A DNA stretch of 64,000 nucleotides from Ostrinia nubilalis (GCF_963855985.1 NC_087092.1:16182001-16246000); one strand, 5' to 3'; shown: positions 12,501-24,300, numbered from the stretch's first letter. The notes: generated by a model not told the origin, from the sequence alone. Made by a program: numbers and translations.

Positions 12501-13711
12501 TGCATTACATTCTAATAATATAATTTAAAATTATTTGCATGTTGTTTCCTATGCATTAAAATTCAGTTCCCATATCGAGAACTTGAGAAACCTGTAAAAG
12601 CTTGATTATTACGAATTATCACTTCTACAGGCCCGTCAGTGGTTACGTATGGTAATTTTCAATCACATAATGATTATTAACAATTATCTTCGAAGAACGG
12701 TACTGGGAGCTGTAATTTTGCAGAATCGATGAGTAGTATAGTAACTGGACCTAATTACGAGGCTATTGTTTACTGCAATGGCGATCGAATTAATAAGGAA
12801 GAAGGTGCACGTCGGCCGCAAGTTACAAGAGATTATGATAGCGATTTTAATATTAATAAACACAATGATTACTTCGATTATGAAAATAATGAAGTTAGTC
12901 ATAATACTGGCAATAATAATGACAAGAAAGAAAAAGAAAATAACAAAAAACAACTAAATAAATTCTATTAACTGAATCATTTTAATTAAAGTAACGACAT
13001 TCACATCACAAGACAAGTTTATTTAGAATTGTAGGCCGAGGCAGTCTCACCATCAGGTGCACACGCTCGCCTTGACAATCAAAATATGGGCTTGCTCTAG
13101 TAACTTTTGGGAGCTCTAATGACGACTATTTTAGAAGCAAATTATACACGATATTTAGTAAAGCTGTGCTTAAGATTGACGATAAGACGAAGATTTAGAT
13201 AGTCGTTTATGCGATGAAAGATTTCCTGTATGAAATTGAGACGATGACGATGAAGAACGTTTTCGAAAAGAAATTCGTAGTAACATGCTAAAATTACATC
13301 TTCGAGATGTTTTCAGTGAAAGTAAGATGATTCATTAGTAATTTGATCGGTGATGGACAGTTATATTTGACTAGCAGCTCTACTAGGCAATAATTCACTT
13401 GAAATGTGTATCCTCAGTGAGGTTTTGGCAGTTATATTTCTTCTTTCCTGTTTGGGTTTCATTGACAGAAAGAAGTAGTTTCTGACTTGATATTGTTGCA
13501 GTTGTGCGACCGAGAAGTGGGAGTAGTATTACCGCTTTCTTTCTTTCATTAAGTTCTGTTCAAATAAGAGATGTGATAAAAGTGAGTACAATTTAATTTC
13601 ATAAAACGCGTTCTTTATCCTTATGCACTGTAGGATAAAAACCTATAGCTGTATTCAATACATCTAATTATCCACAAGAGCATAATTAGTGAAATATCCA
13701 GTTAGTTTTTG
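9517..13711. other. 4.2 kb AT-rich stretch, low-complexity patch
   Basis: No conserved coding is seen. The patch 12800-12960 is rich in AAT/GAT codon-like repeats and gives low-complexity Asn/Lys frames on both strands. These are composition artefacts, not genes. A small imperfect hairpin lies at 12271-12309. Confidence 0.35.
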
Positions 13712-13723
13712 TGCGCGTGCGCA
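13712..13723. other. TGCGCNNGCGCA palindrome, copy 2
   Basis: Exact match (spacer GT), extended to GTGCGCGTGCGCAC at 13711-13724. Same recurring NRF-1/EWG-like architecture. Flanks are unrelated to the other copies. Confidence 0.5.
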
Positions 13724-13724
13724 C

Positions 13725-14428
13725 AGTCTGTGCCTTATGCTCTCACAGCTCGTGCCCTCGTGCCAGTAATTAGCGTTACTAATAACGTGTTAAATTATAA
13801 ATAACGTTACGTTATTGAGCGCCATAAGCGGGACAATAACTGTGTGCGTTGCATCGTTGAACGTCAGAACATTAATTGGTAACGACTAATTAGTATTGTG
13901 CACCATTAAATATACTGGGCTTCGTTGGGTTGATGGTGGTGCTAAATGATACGTGTTAGGAATGTTAGGATCATAATAAAGATGGTTCTCGGATTTACAC
14001 TCAATTGCTAAGATGTTAACACTTGAGATGATGTCGAATCGAGACAAGAAATTGAGCTTCATCTCAATTAGTTTTTGCTTAGTTTGGGACTAGAAGCGCA
14101 GTGTAGTGTCCAAGGATATTTATTAATTATTTATTATTATTATTAATTTCGAGTCGAGAAAGCTTCTTGACTCTATTTCACCTTAAATGTCTTTCGTTAT
14201 AAATAACTACGTTTTTGATGGGCTATAAATGTCAAATAGACGCATACCTATCGCACCTCAGCATCCGCCTCCAAAATGATTTACAGTCGAGCCACAAACA
14301 ATTCATTTAATTAAACCTCGTTGGGAATTTATCGCCAATTAAGTATACTCCTTGTATGATCGGTATTTAAGGCGTTTGAGCTCGGAAGAAATGCAGTCCC
14401 GATACAGGAGCGAACGGTTTATTAGAAG
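13725..14428. other. AT-rich stretch before promoter-like island
   Basis: Nothing recognised beyond short TTATTA-type simple sequence near 14121-14146. Confidence 0.35.
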
Positions 14429-14512
14429 GTCACGTGGCCGTTAGCGCAGGCGCATCTCCGCGTTTACGGCGCCGTCCGGCAGTCTTTATATAGACAACGC
14501 TCTTTTTAACTT
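14429..14512 (+). promoter_or_regulatory. Candidate core promoter: E-box, GC palindrome, TATA box
   Basis: In 65 bp the sequence gives an E-box CACGTG (14431-14436), a one-mismatch copy of the recurring palindrome (AGCGCAGGCGCA, 14443-14454), CpG-dense DNA and a TATA box (TATATA, 14487-14492). This order suits a plus-strand promoter with a start near 14515-14525. The following ~220 bp contain no ATG and end in a splice donor, as a 5' UTR exon might. There is no expression evidence and no downstream coding exon was found. Confidence 0.35.
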
Positions 14513-14514
14513 CC

Positions 14515-14741
14515 AATCTTGCAATCCGTAACTCTAGCACAAAAACTTTCCGTCTTCAAATCGTTTGCGTTTCCGACAAAATTCGATACCCAGCCTTCGA
14601 ATTCAACGATAGCGTGACGATCTCGACTGTCAAAATTAGTTTCGTGCTACCATTTCTTATACTCTTTCACTTCACGACACGTGCGTTCGCAGGGCTTTGA
14701 AGACGCAAACGATTCGAAGTCGAAAGTATTTCGTGCTTAAG
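14515..14741 (+). other. Candidate non-coding first exon
   Basis: About 225 bp between the TATA box and the donor TTAAG|GTACAG (GT at 14742). The segment has no ATG, unusual for AT-rich DNA of this length, and is richer in CpG than its surroundings. It would be a 5' UTR exon if the upstream promoter is real. The start is a guess from TATA spacing. Confidence 0.3.
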
Positions 14742-15076
14742 GTACAGTTCGTCTAAATGCACTGTTTGACGAAAACCGTTTTGAACTAACATTAATTATT
14801 TTGGGATTCTGTGTATATTATTTCTATGCGTGTTTGGTAATTATTTTGATTGCGGTTGTAAGACGTTGAGTTATTTTGTTTTGTTTTTACTCAGTGTAAT
14901 TAACAGTGAATCAACGGGGTATTGTTAAGCAGTTTAGAAAAAAATGCCCTTGCTGTTTTTATAGTAACTCTAGTTGAGTACGTTTATGGTTATGTAGAAT
15001 TTTCCGAAATATACCTATCATGTTACAGGATTTTTTATAAAATTAATTTTATTTCTTTGTTTTCCTTTTTTTTCAG

Positions 15077-15228
15077 GTCGAATAGTCTAATAGTGCGATT
15101 GTTACTAACAACTAATGTAACAATGAACTCAAATTATGTAAAATATTTGGAAATAAGATGTGCGCCGAATAGCATCGCTTTCTACAAAAGGCGAAATATT
15201 TGTCTGCTGTATCTATTTCCTATATAAG
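15077..15228 (+). other. Candidate second UTR exon between splice signals
   Basis: A strong acceptor lies just upstream: a long pyrimidine tract from 15055, then TTTTTTTTCAG ending at 15076. A donor TATAAG|GTAAAA follows with GT at 15229-15230. The 152-bp interval has stops in all frames; its longest ATG frame (15123) ends in TAA just before the donor. If used it would be untranslated. The intron from the first candidate exon would be 335 bp. Confidence 0.25.
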
Positions 15229-15230
15229 GT

Positions 15231-16491
15231 AAAAGATACGGTGGTATCTGCCTGTACAGTTCTATCGACAAAGTACCCGTTCGACGGGCTAGAGATGGGC
15301 GCGTCGATAACTCGATATCCCTATCGAGCGAGATAGGTGTCAAACCTAGCGGCAGCACCGTTATGATACTAATTAGTGACGTAGCGTACATATCGATAAA
15401 TCTCTGATTGAGAGCTGAGTTTACATCGGGAAATCGCAAACTTGTTTGGTTACATTGATCTTGTGAATTAGGTTAAACTGCTTGTAGAAATTACCGCGCG
15501 ATGTTTTGTAGCTTTTTGCTAAAGACAATTTTGTTTTCGATCCCATGCAGACTTACATCACTGTGTGTATTATACCACAAAGGCAGTAACAAAACGTTCA
15601 CAACACACCTTTGATATTAAATGAACTGCAAATTGTGCTTTCATAATATTATTCGTGGGAAATGTACAATCTTCCGCAATATTGTGTACTTTCTATAATT
15701 AACTTCGGCTATTCATTAGGGACTGCACATTCAGGTACAGTGTTCCTCACTGGTGTCTTAATTTGCTCTTTATGGTCACGGTTATAAGGTTTAATTTTTT
15801 ATGTGTTGGTTGGTTGTACTCAGTTGCCATATCTCTGAGTTTAATGGTTATAGCGTTTAGTAATATAATATGTTTTGTACAATTGTGCGAGGTACTATCA
15901 AATGCATGCGACTTCTCTCGTAGTACACCTGTACTATACCCTCGTTCCCACGCGTAGATAACGTCAATAAAAGGGTAATAAAATTAAGTTATAGCCAATA
16001 TCCTAACGGGACCACCTGGTTTATGTAATAATAAATAATACATTTAAAACTAAATTAATATAATTCCCAACATTTTTATTTCAGTTTGTCTTTATTTAGT
16101 TTTAAGCTTAATAGACTATTCTGATGTTCATTTTATTAACATGAAACATCATAATGCAGTCAATAGGTACATACAAGTACATATCGTTGCTAAGAAATAT
16201 ATTGTGTTTGTATACGAGGCTCTAGACTTTTATTGCGAATAATTATGAACATGGCTGCTTTTTACTGAGGCTTAAGTATAATAAGTTTCAAGGAAATTAT
16301 AGATTAGAATATAATAATGTTTATTACACACAAGCTGTGTCTTCGGAGGTAGTAATGGGCACATTAATTTACCCAACACCTATTAACATATTGTCGGCGT
16401 ACGTCTCTGTCCATAAATTTTGCTTAGGGTGCATTCTCATTGTGGACGAACAATTATTGCACATCAGCATCCTAAAAATATCAGCGATAAA
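15231..16491. other. AT-rich unannotated stretch
   Basis: Clusters of TATCG/ATCGA words occur at 15303-15331. No gene or bounded element is recognised. Confidence 0.35.
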
Positions 16492-16574
16492 GGACATTTG
16501 ACCAAATGAGTCTTCCAGCAAACTTGGTCCACTTTTAGCTTGGTCCACGGGCCAAGTCATCGGTTTGAATTTTT
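16492..16574. repeat. Dispersed repeat shared with 29048-29128
   Basis: The block containing CCACTTTTAGCTTGGTCCAC and GGGCCAAGT, followed by TTGAATTTTT, recurs at 29076-29128 with few changes. The upstream 30 bp are also similar. ACTTGG...CCAAGT makes the core partly palindromic. The family is unknown and the ends are not defined. Confidence 0.55.
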
Positions 16575-17567
16575 TTTCCGGTAACTCGGAAGACTCACTC
16601 GACCAAAGTAGCAAATGGCGCTAGACAAATGTTATTTTAAACTCGAAGACTATAGAGCTATGTTAAATCTACATCCATTTCTGTACCATTCATTCACCAA
16701 ACTTTTCCATTAAATCTTTATTTATACTTGTCACACATTGCGTCATCACGTTACCCCCATCTTTGTCACCGCTCGTCACTCCAAAATGGGTTGTGTGAAA
16801 CTGTGAACTTCATTACTTGTTGTAAAACTCCCAACTGTCGTTTTAAGGTTTTACCAATTGCCACTTCAGTGCTAACGAGGCCGAATCAAAAAATGAAAGA
16901 TCCTAATTGGAATTTTCTAGTTTTATTCAGTAAGCGTGAAAATTCGAGTAGGTACATCCACGCGAATTCTTCGGCAATAGATCGCAGCCTTACCTTGTAG
17001 AATTCTCGCCTCAAACAAGGAACTCGTTTGTCCCAGTTCCAGGGATTATCTCCACTGACCATCTGGTTATCAGGGGTGAGCCTTCGACCTCCGCACGCAA
17101 CTGTCACTACCGGCAGTCATTTGCTGAATTTACAACCCGGTATCTATTAAATAAGTTTCATTCAGCTTATATGCTTCTAACGGGAATACTTTACAGCTTA
17201 AAGTCATTTAAGGGTCGATTTAGAGAATTTCAAGCATTAAATGAGAATTTTCTAAACACCCAATTGAAGTGGCTTTTATTGCTTTTAATTATTCAAATTA
17301 TTATAGGCTCCATTTAATACTGATTAATTTTCGAATTATTATCGTGTAGGTACTTTAAATGGAATAAATGAAGTGTCTAACGTTGGTCGTCAATTTAAAT
17401 GCTATCAATATGACGCCATTGGGATAACCATCGATATCGATGTACTTACAAATTGGCCATCACTTAAAATTTACATTTATTTTCATGTAACATGTTTTAA
17501 ATTTTCTTTTAGTACGTAAAACAGAGTAATTATCCGTCTCATGTGTTTGTTTATACGTCGCACTGAA
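16575..17567. other. AT-rich unannotated stretch
   Basis: No conserved frame or repeat recognised. Confidence 0.35.
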
Positions 17568-17614
17568 TCACGTGACCTTGCTGCTCGCTGTTCCGGTCAC
17601 GGTGCGCCTGCGCA
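17568..17614. promoter_or_regulatory. E-box plus TGCGCNNGCGCA palindrome, copy 3
   Basis: An E-box TCACGTGA (17568-17575) lies 27 bp upstream of an exact TGCGCCTGCGCA at 17603-17614. The same pairing recurs near 14431-14454 and 31469-31505. A cis-regulatory function is inferred from recurrence only. Confidence 0.4.
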
Positions 17615-18197
17615 TAGGGTTGTGCAATTAGTCAAAAGAATGAAAATATTTGTTTATTTGGACAACTTGACTAAATTTAATTTGTATTTATTAAATTACG
17701 CTATTATTGTTAAGAAATAAAGATCAGAAATATTTTTTATCCATCATCCACACCTATTACCTGAAACTTGGGCAATAAAATTGGCAATTGAAATCCTTTT
17801 TCTTTGTTAGTATGTAGGCGCATTTCAGGACACTTATACACGTCCCAAATATAGCTTGCCCTACGATTATTTCAGGATAACATCGGCTAGTGTCAACCCT
17901 GCCCTCTGATACGTATCCTGTGGCACGTTAACCTTCTTCGGTGCCTTTTTGCCGCCGCTGAAATAAAGATTTTGATTAATTACACCACAGATTGCTTTAT
18001 ACGAGAAGTTTAATAATTAAACATACAAAATTACTGAGATAGCCGGGTTAATTTTAAGGAAACGGTGATAATATCTTCTGAATGACCACACATGGATGAA
18101 CATTTTGGAATTTTGGACTGGAATGTGAACCATAATACACGGAAATAAGTGTCTGGGTATCTGTTCTTGATACCAGGATTGTGACAACAACTCACTC
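17615..18197. other. AT-rich unannotated stretch
   Basis: No feature recognised. Confidence 0.35.
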
Positions 18198-18207
18198 AAT
18201 AATAGTT

Positions 18208-18329
18208 CGTTCATTCGTGTCTCGACCTAATGACGTCCACTACTGGACAAAGATTTCTACAATGACCGGTCCTGCGCTGCATCCAGATGCTTCCCGCGAC
18301 TTTCACCAGAGTATCGATTCACCTAGTTG
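18208..18329 (-). mobile_element. RTE-type LINE 3' end, 122 bp, 10-bp TSD
   Basis: On the minus strand this is the terminal part of an RTE-like ORF and its short 3' tail (reverse of ACGAATGAACGAAC). The plus strand shows the signature GACGTCCACTACTGGACAAAG. Direct repeats AATAATAGTT at 18198-18207 and 18330-18339 bound the insert exactly. Extreme 5' truncation leaves no coding function. Confidence 0.75.
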
Positions 18330-18361
18330 AATAATAGTTTTAAAAAAAGTTATCAACAGAA

Positions 18362-18481
18362 AATGATCATAAAGGTAGTAGGAAGGCGCTGGACGCAGGC
18401 CGCTACCAACCGGGCAGCATGGAAAGCATTGGGAGAGGCCTATGTTCAGCAGTGGACGTCCTATGGCTGAGATGATGATGA
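18362..18481 (+). mobile_element. RTE-type LINE 3' end, 120 bp, 11-bp TSD
   Basis: It carries the C-terminal ORF signature and tail GGCCTATGTTCAGCAGTGG then ACGTCCTATGGCTGA and (GAT)n, matching in reverse the copy at 26961-27091. TATCAACAGAA duplications at 18351-18361 and 18482-18492 flank it. It lies 32 bp from the oppositely oriented RTE end at 18208-18329, from a different subfamily. Confidence 0.8.
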
Positions 18482-18524
18482 TATCAACAGAATAACCAGC
18501 AACAATGTAGCAAAACCCCCACTA

Positions 18525-18600
18525 TCTATCACCCCATCGGGAGTCGAATCTCGGACAGCTAGCACCATGCATTAAGGTCGCCTGTGTCAGAGTGCAGGTG
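18525..18600 (-). repeat. Possible tRNA-derived SINE fragment
   Basis: On the minus strand CGAGATTCGACTCCCGATG resembles a tRNA T-arm/B-box region (GGTTCGACTCC type), followed by GGGGTGATAG. No A-box or complete tRNA fold is seen, so this is at most a SINE piece. Confidence 0.3.
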
Positions 18601-18620
18601 CATGGGAAAGCGCATTTCAC

Positions 18621-18632
18621 TGCGCACGCGCT
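18621..18632. other. TGCGCNNGCGCA-like site, one mismatch
   Basis: TGCGCACGCGCT differs at the last base. Its centre AC fits the NRF-1 consensus best of all copies. Confidence 0.35.
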
Positions 18633-19608
18633 TGACCAAGTGGCGAGATCGCATGATCCACACAACTATATTTGTTTAACCTTTGCAATAATTTATTAAC
18701 GAGTCCTGCTGACCCGACTGGTGGAAAATATGGCACGGGCGTGTCTGTTTTCAAATTATTTATCCTTATTTAGAGGTAGAGCTGAGATTTTGTCTCAAAA
18801 TAGCAGAATAATAAGTATAATTCAACATTTGTTATTTTATTGAGATTGTTATTTGTCGCTATCGCTATTTATGGTTGTGATTCATGTGTCGCAAACTTGC
18901 CCTTTACTGTATTTTAAATCACTATTAGAAATAAACTTGAATTAATCAATGGTTTACGTAGGTACCAAAATTTCTAAATCTATTAATAAAGTAAGAAGAG
19001 CTATAAAAGTTATTTTTGAATTGACGAAGAGCACGGCCATCATATCCTGTCATTGACCTGATTTCGGCCAATAAAGTTTTAAGTAGGTACTTGTAATGGT
19101 CCCAAAACTACTGGCGATCTTGTTATTTAAATTGACGGCGCGGGCGCAGCGAAAGTCGACTTGCAATCAATATTAATTGGCACTTGAACTCGAATGGTGA
19201 GAAGTTGCTTTGTCTTTACCGATTGTTGAAAGGTGTAAGAGTGAGCTACATGATAAAAATATCCAAAAGTACTTTTAGTTAGTAAATCAGCTACTGAGGG
19301 AGTTTTTACCAATCAGTTGTGCAATATACCTTCATAGGTAATCATATACGTACCGCTCGCTGTTTAAAAAAAAACAACAACATGATCTGCAAATAATCTT
19401 AAAAATGGCTCATCACTGCTCAGGTGTTAAGTTAACACGCGTTAAAAATATTATAGACTTGTTAACGACAACAAAAAACGAAAGCATTAAATCATTGCAA
19501 CGGTCATCGGAAGTAAACACGGTGTTAACACGTCTTTGTTCGTAATTTAACATTGTAAGGACGTGCTAAACGTATCCTCGTTTACGGGCATCATTGTGTT
19601 TAATTTTA

Positions 19609-19620
19609 TGCGCGCGCGCA
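19609..19620. other. TGCGCNNGCGCA palindrome, copy 4
   Basis: Exact match with spacer GC, sitting in AT-rich flanks (TTTTAT on the left). Confidence 0.5.
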
Positions 19621-20697
19621 GGCCGAAGTAGCCCAATGGCTTTTTCGGACCCTCAGTTTGGATAACTTAAAACCTTAAAAGCTATTTCATGTTCAAGTAA
19701 ACACTTTCATGAACAATATGTATTTTGTATTTTTAAGTGTTTTAAGTGAGAGTTGTAAATATTGGAACGAAAGAAGTTCAATTTACAGTGATGGTTTTAT
19801 CTTTCCTTGTTAAGTGATAAAATAAAAGTAGTCCTGTAAATGTCATGTTTAAAAGTGATAAAAACTCATTTTGTGGTCTTGATTTTGCACATTTTATTTT
19901 ATTTTATAGACATAGGTACGCTTATTTCTCCATTGTAACTTTTGAAGAACAGCAACTACTAGTTAAGGATGTTGCTCTTCGAAGCGTTTACAATGAATGT
20001 TTAACAACACACAAACGTTGCCTTTGAAGGACTCAAGTTTCTTGTATTACAAAAGCGCAAAAGGACGGGGTTGTTTAACTTAGCGCACAAAGCGAACAAG
20101 TATAGTTAACACAAAACTCAATACATTTCTAAATAAACGTTAGCCTTTCAACAATGCCTGGACACGGGATTCGCGGTACTGTAAACAGGGGAGCATGCGC
20201 GCAAACATAACGAATTGAACCGGACAAAATTGAAGCGGCAGCGTTTTATCGATATTCGATTGATTTGTTTGCACAGCACTAAATTTGAGTTGTTATTGAC
20301 AGTAATTTTTTTTTAATTGTCTTATGGCGTCTTTCAAATTTTTTGGAAATAATACGGTAACAAAGGAGTTTGCAGTCTCTGTCATTGACATTTCGGAGGG
20401 CGTTAAAATATTAGAAAGGTTAGATAGAGAGAGACGTAGGATATTCTATTTTTTTAATTTCATTAAGTTTTGCTATTCACAGCAACTTTATTTTTGTGCA
20501 AGTAGTAAAACTCGATTTCCATATTGGCGCGATCAATTCAAAATATTCAATTCAATAAAATAGATTTTAAAAATCCGCTCTCGCTACCTGTCATGACTTC
20601 CACACTAATAGTCACAAACAAACATACAAGCAAACGCCAACAGACAGGAGTGCGAGTGCTAAAACAAACTGTGGAACAAAACGCGGTTTGTCTACCG

Positions 20698-20709
20698 TGC
20701 GCCTGCGCA
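20698..20709. other. TGCGCNNGCGCA palindrome, copy 5
   Basis: Exact match with spacer CT; the 13-mer GTGCGCCTGCGCA is the same as at 17602-17614 although the wider flanks differ. Confidence 0.5.
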
Positions 20710-22381
20710 AAGAACGCGGGGTGCGGGATGACAGCTCAAATCGTAATGTTTGGGCTACGAAGAACAACCGATGTTATTGTAATATCTTGTAAGCACTCAT
20801 AAGTTATCGGAGTACTTAAGATAACATAGATTTTTCCACGTACTTAATCATTAAAAACCCAACCCATATGGCCAGCGTGGCCAAATCATGCCTTTTCTCT
20901 AGTAAATTAGAGAGTCCTGCTCCTGCAGTGAAATCTAAATGACCTGATGATAACAAATCAACAAAAAGTCTGCTTGCACCTTATTTGAGAAGCAGTTTAT
21001 GGATATTCTGGAGAAATCAACCTGTCGAGTGCCATACAGGTTATTTAATGTTTTTTTCACCAAGGAAGATTTGTCGCGTCTTTCACTGTCACTCACCTGT
21101 CAAATCCTTATTTCGTAATTTCCGCCGCTTAGCAGCGCCCGCGCCATCTGTTCGACCTCGATAGAGGAATTATCTACGAAAAAGGCACAATACGAATGGC
21201 CCGCTGTCACCGTACAAGGCAATAATAACAGCATTACACACCTAGTACGGCCGAAATGACTGGCCAATGAAAATGACATAAATCTTGTTTTTAGGGCTGT
21301 GAATTAACTTCAGTGGTTTAGACTGAATGGCCGATGATGGCTTTCACTTGACTGATATTTTGTTTTTTTTTTTAAATATTTTTTCTGTATTTATTCTCTT
21401 TCCAATTTCTTGCAATTACCTGCCAGTACATTTTTCTTCTCTTCGTTATTTATGTCCCCTTGCCCTTGGATAGGTGTGGTTCTTTAAATTAAGAATGAAA
21501 TGAGATCGAAATTTGAATTTGAATAACGAATCTGACCCGTAAAGGGTGTGACTCGCCCATCATTTGCAACGACCTTGCCGTTATCAAGTGACACATCACC
21601 CGAGTTTCAAAGATCACAGTGATATTTACGAAAACAAATAGGAACTGGTAGATTGTCATCTTAGACCTTGACGCTCTCATTCAATCACAGATCCAAACCA
21701 GATCGGCTGCATTACGATCTCTTACGAAACGTAGCTGTACTGTGAAGTCTATTGCCAAACGCGTTGTCTTATCACGTATCAGTCCTTATCTCAATGGGTT
21801 AGAGTCCAGAATAAGATTGTTTAGATAACATGGTAATTTGCTGTGCAGGTGAATGTACTGTTGTATTTAATTGATGGAAGCGATTTTTCGGTCGATTTAC
21901 AGTGAGTACTGAGTATACATGCTTTCTTTACGCATTTTTGATGCAATAGAATTCTGATTCGCATACGAAATTGCACAAATCGTAATTGGAACGAATTCGC
22001 ATGTGACTTACATTATAAAGGGGAATTATAAAACGAGCGACTAAAAAAAAACTTTGCGACTGATGATGGCATACTGTTTTAATACCTTGAGCGGTATGAA
22101 TTTGAGTAAGCGAAAAATTTACCAAACTAACGACGAATATTGATCAATAATAAAATCCAGAACGAGCTTACAAAATGTGGGTTTTGATTATTACATTTCA
22201 GACATAAAAATACTATCCGGGCGACTAAATTACTAAGTGAGCGACTAGAAATACAGAGAGGGCAACTTTAATATAAAGATACATTAGATTTTCAACCGAC
22301 TTCAAAAAAGGAGGAGGTTCTCAATTCGACCCGTATGTTTTTTTTTTTTTTTTTTCTATGTATTTTTTTTTCTATGTATGT

Positions 22382-24300
22382 AATTGGGTGGAATAGACAC
22401 GTGGGCGAGGCTCACAGGGAGGCGCGATGTAAGTTTAAAATCTGGGTACTTTACGGGAAGCCTAAGGCCGGCTTTGTGTATGAAGAAATGAAAAATAGTC
22501 GTAATGTATTTCGGTCTCGGTTAAAGTGGTGTCAAAATCATAAAGACCAACTGAAGATGGACATCTTAGCTTCTTATCATTCAAACCAAGACTTTCGTAA
22601 TTTCTGGAAATCCACTAACAAATTGAATAGTAAGCCGGGCCTCCCTGTGAGTGTCGACGGTGTCAGCGAACCTAAACTTATAGCAGATATGTTTAAGGAT
22701 CATTTCTGTATAAAGTCTCCGTTGGGGCCATCGCGGTCTGAGTGCGTTGGGGGCTCGAGTGGACAGGAGATGGTCACTAGGTTCACTGCAAAAGATATCA
22801 GAGATAAAATCAGGTCTATGACGAGGGGTAAGTCTCCTGGCCACGACGGCCTTAGTATCGAACACCTCCAGCACGCGGGTCCTCACTTGGCTAGGGTACT
22901 TGCGATGCTTTTCAATTTTTGTATAGGACATGCATACCTACCCGAGAGGTTGACTAGGACCGTGGTGGTGCCAATTGTGAAAAACAAAACAGGTGACATT
23001 GGTGATAAGGCGAACTATAGACCCATCTCGTTGGCGACTATTCTTGCTAAGGTGCTTGACAGTCTGCTCAATTCGCGGTTGGATAAATTTATTAAACTTC
23101 ATGATAACCAATTTGGATTTAGGCCAGGACTCTCGACTGAATCGGCCATATTATGTTTAAAGCAGACTGTCAAGTACTATACGGACCGAAAAACACCAAT
23201 AGTTGCCTGTTTTCTTGACTTATCGAAGGCATTCGACCTGGTCTGTTATGATATTTTGTGGCAAAAATTAGAAAATATCAATGTTCCTACAGAATTAAAC
23301 AATATCTTCAAATTCTGGTATCAGAATCAGATTAACTTTGTAAAGTGGTCTAACACGCTTTCTGAACCGTATGGATTGGAATGTGGGGTGAGACAGGGGG
23401 GCCTGACCTCGCCTAAGCTTTTCAATCTGTACGTAAACGCGTTAATAGAGGAGCTCGGCAGCACTCGTGTCGGCTGTCATATTGATGGAGTTTGTCTAAA
23501 TAATATCAGCTATGCGGACGACATGGTGTTGCTGAGCGCTTCAGTGTGTGGCCTAACGAAGTTGTTGGGCATTTGTGAGAGATATGCTCTCAATCATGGC
23601 CTAACATACAATGTAAAGAAAAGTGAATGCATGGTCTTTCAGGTCAGAGGAAAACCACCAATCACAGTACCATCTGTTAAGCTGAATGGAATGCCTATTA
23701 AGAGGGTAGATCAGTTTAAATACTTAGGGCATATAATTACTACTGATCTGAACGACAATGCTGACATCGAGAGGGAGCGCAGGGCGCTGTCGGTGAGAGC
23801 TAATATGATAGCCCGGAGGTTCGCGCGTTGTTCCACTGAAGTTAAGACTACCCTTTTTAGGGCTTACTGCTCATCTTTTTACACAAGCAGCCTCTGGATT
23901 AGTTACTCGCAAAAACAATACAGCGCTCTGCGCATTCAATATAATAACGCATTTAGAGCGCTGATGGGGCTGCCCCGATTCTGTAGCGCATCGGGGATGT
24001 TCGCGGAAGCGCGAGTAGATTGTTTTTATGCAACAATGCGCAAACGCTGCACATCCCTGGTGCGCAGGGTGGAGGCCAGCTCCAACAGCGTGCTGAGCAT
24101 GTTTGCGTCGAGGTTTGACTGTCGGTACCTGAATCATTGCGCAATGATTCATGTGCTGGCAGACCGCTGATGCTTATTTTAAATTTTAACTCAAACCAAT
24201 TGTATCTCTTACTAACCAAAAATTTTTAAGTACTTATTTACTAACACTATGATCTGTATGTGGTCGAAATAAATAAATTTATTATTATTATTATTATTAT
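22382..24300 (+). mobile_element. 5'-truncated LINE with (ATT)n tail
   Basis: It runs from just before the linker region upstream of the reverse transcriptase to an (ATT)n microsatellite tail. Flanking TATGTATGT (22373-22381) and TATGTTTGT (24301-24309) form a 9-bp TSD with one mismatch. Removing the LINE rejoins the host repeat as TATGTATGT|TACGCGATAAC. The endonuclease and any first ORF are missing, so the copy cannot move by itself. The microsatellite tail suggests a CR1/L2/Rex1-like rather than poly(A)-tailed clade; the clade is not certain. Confidence 0.8.
22383..24170 (+). CDS. LINE reverse transcriptase, N-terminally truncated
   Basis: This is an uninterrupted frame coding the linker, reverse transcriptase and C-terminal region of a non-LTR retrotransposon polyprotein, which copies LINE RNA into DNA at the target site. 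Visible motifs are KANYRPISL, FGFRPGLSTESA, LDLSKAFD (first catalytic Asp, codon at 23217), GVRQGGLTSPKLFN and YADD (23511-23522; the two catalytic Asps). These are followed by a thumb-like region with KYLGHIITTD and a Cys/Arg-rich C-terminus ending at TGA 24168-24170. The frame is open upstream to an ATG at 22335, but that part is host-repeat poly-T and not LINE coding, so I start where similarity to LINE linker protein begins. The apurinic endonuclease domain is absent. The lack of stops implies a fairly recent insertion. It is not a host gene. Confidence 0.85.
   Translation: MGWNRHVGEAHREARCKFKIWVLYGKPKAGFVYEEMKNSRNVFRSRLKWCQNHKDQLKMDILASYHSNQDFRNFWKSTNKLNSKPGLPVSVDGVSEPKLIADMFKDHFCIKSPLGPSRSECVGGSSGQEMVTRFTAKDIRDKIRSMTRGKSPGHDGLSIEHLQHAGPHLARVLAMLFNFCIGHAYLPERLTRTVVVPIVKNKTGDIGDKANYRPISLATILAKVLDSLLNSRLDKFIKLHDNQFGFRPGLSTESAILCLKQTVKYYTDRKTPIVACFLDLSKAFDLVCYDILWQKLENINVPTELNNIFKFWYQNQINFVKWSNTLSEPYGLECGVRQGGLTSPKLFNLYVNALIEELGSTRVGCHIDGVCLNNISYADDMVLLSASVCGLTKLLGICERYALNHGLTYNVKKSECMVFQVRGKPPITVPSVKLNGMPIKRVDQFKYLGHIITTDLNDNADIERERRALSVRANMIARRFARCSTEVKTTLFRAYCSSFYTSSLWISYSQKQYSALRIQYNNAFRALMGLPRFCSASGMFAEARVDCFYATMRKRCTSLVRRVEASSNSVLSMFASRFDCRYLNHCAMIHVLADR

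Larger units (their letters stand above)
18633..22011. other. 3.4 kb without genes, four GC-rich palindromes
   Basis: No bounded mobile element or coding is recognised. The stretch holds the densest set of recurring palindromes: 19137-19148 (one mismatch), 19609-19620 (exact), 20698-20709 (exact), plus the weaker CATGCGCGCA near 20194. Confidence 0.35.

Noticed and set aside
12684..12971. Asn/Lys-rich and Ile-rich frames on both strands
   Set aside because: Low-complexity AAT/GAT sequence gives long frames in several phases; no real protein signature.
15182..15439. 85-codon minus-strand frame
   Set aside because: No recognisable domain; it overlaps ATCGAT-rich and splice-like sequence and is within chance length.
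22335..22382. ATG and Phe-rich start of the reverse transcriptase frame
   Set aside because: This segment is the poly-T arm of the host repeat; LINE homology begins after the TSD at 22373-22381.
22581..22931. 116-codon minus-strand frame opposite the LINE
   Set aside because: Shadow of the reverse transcriptase coding strand.
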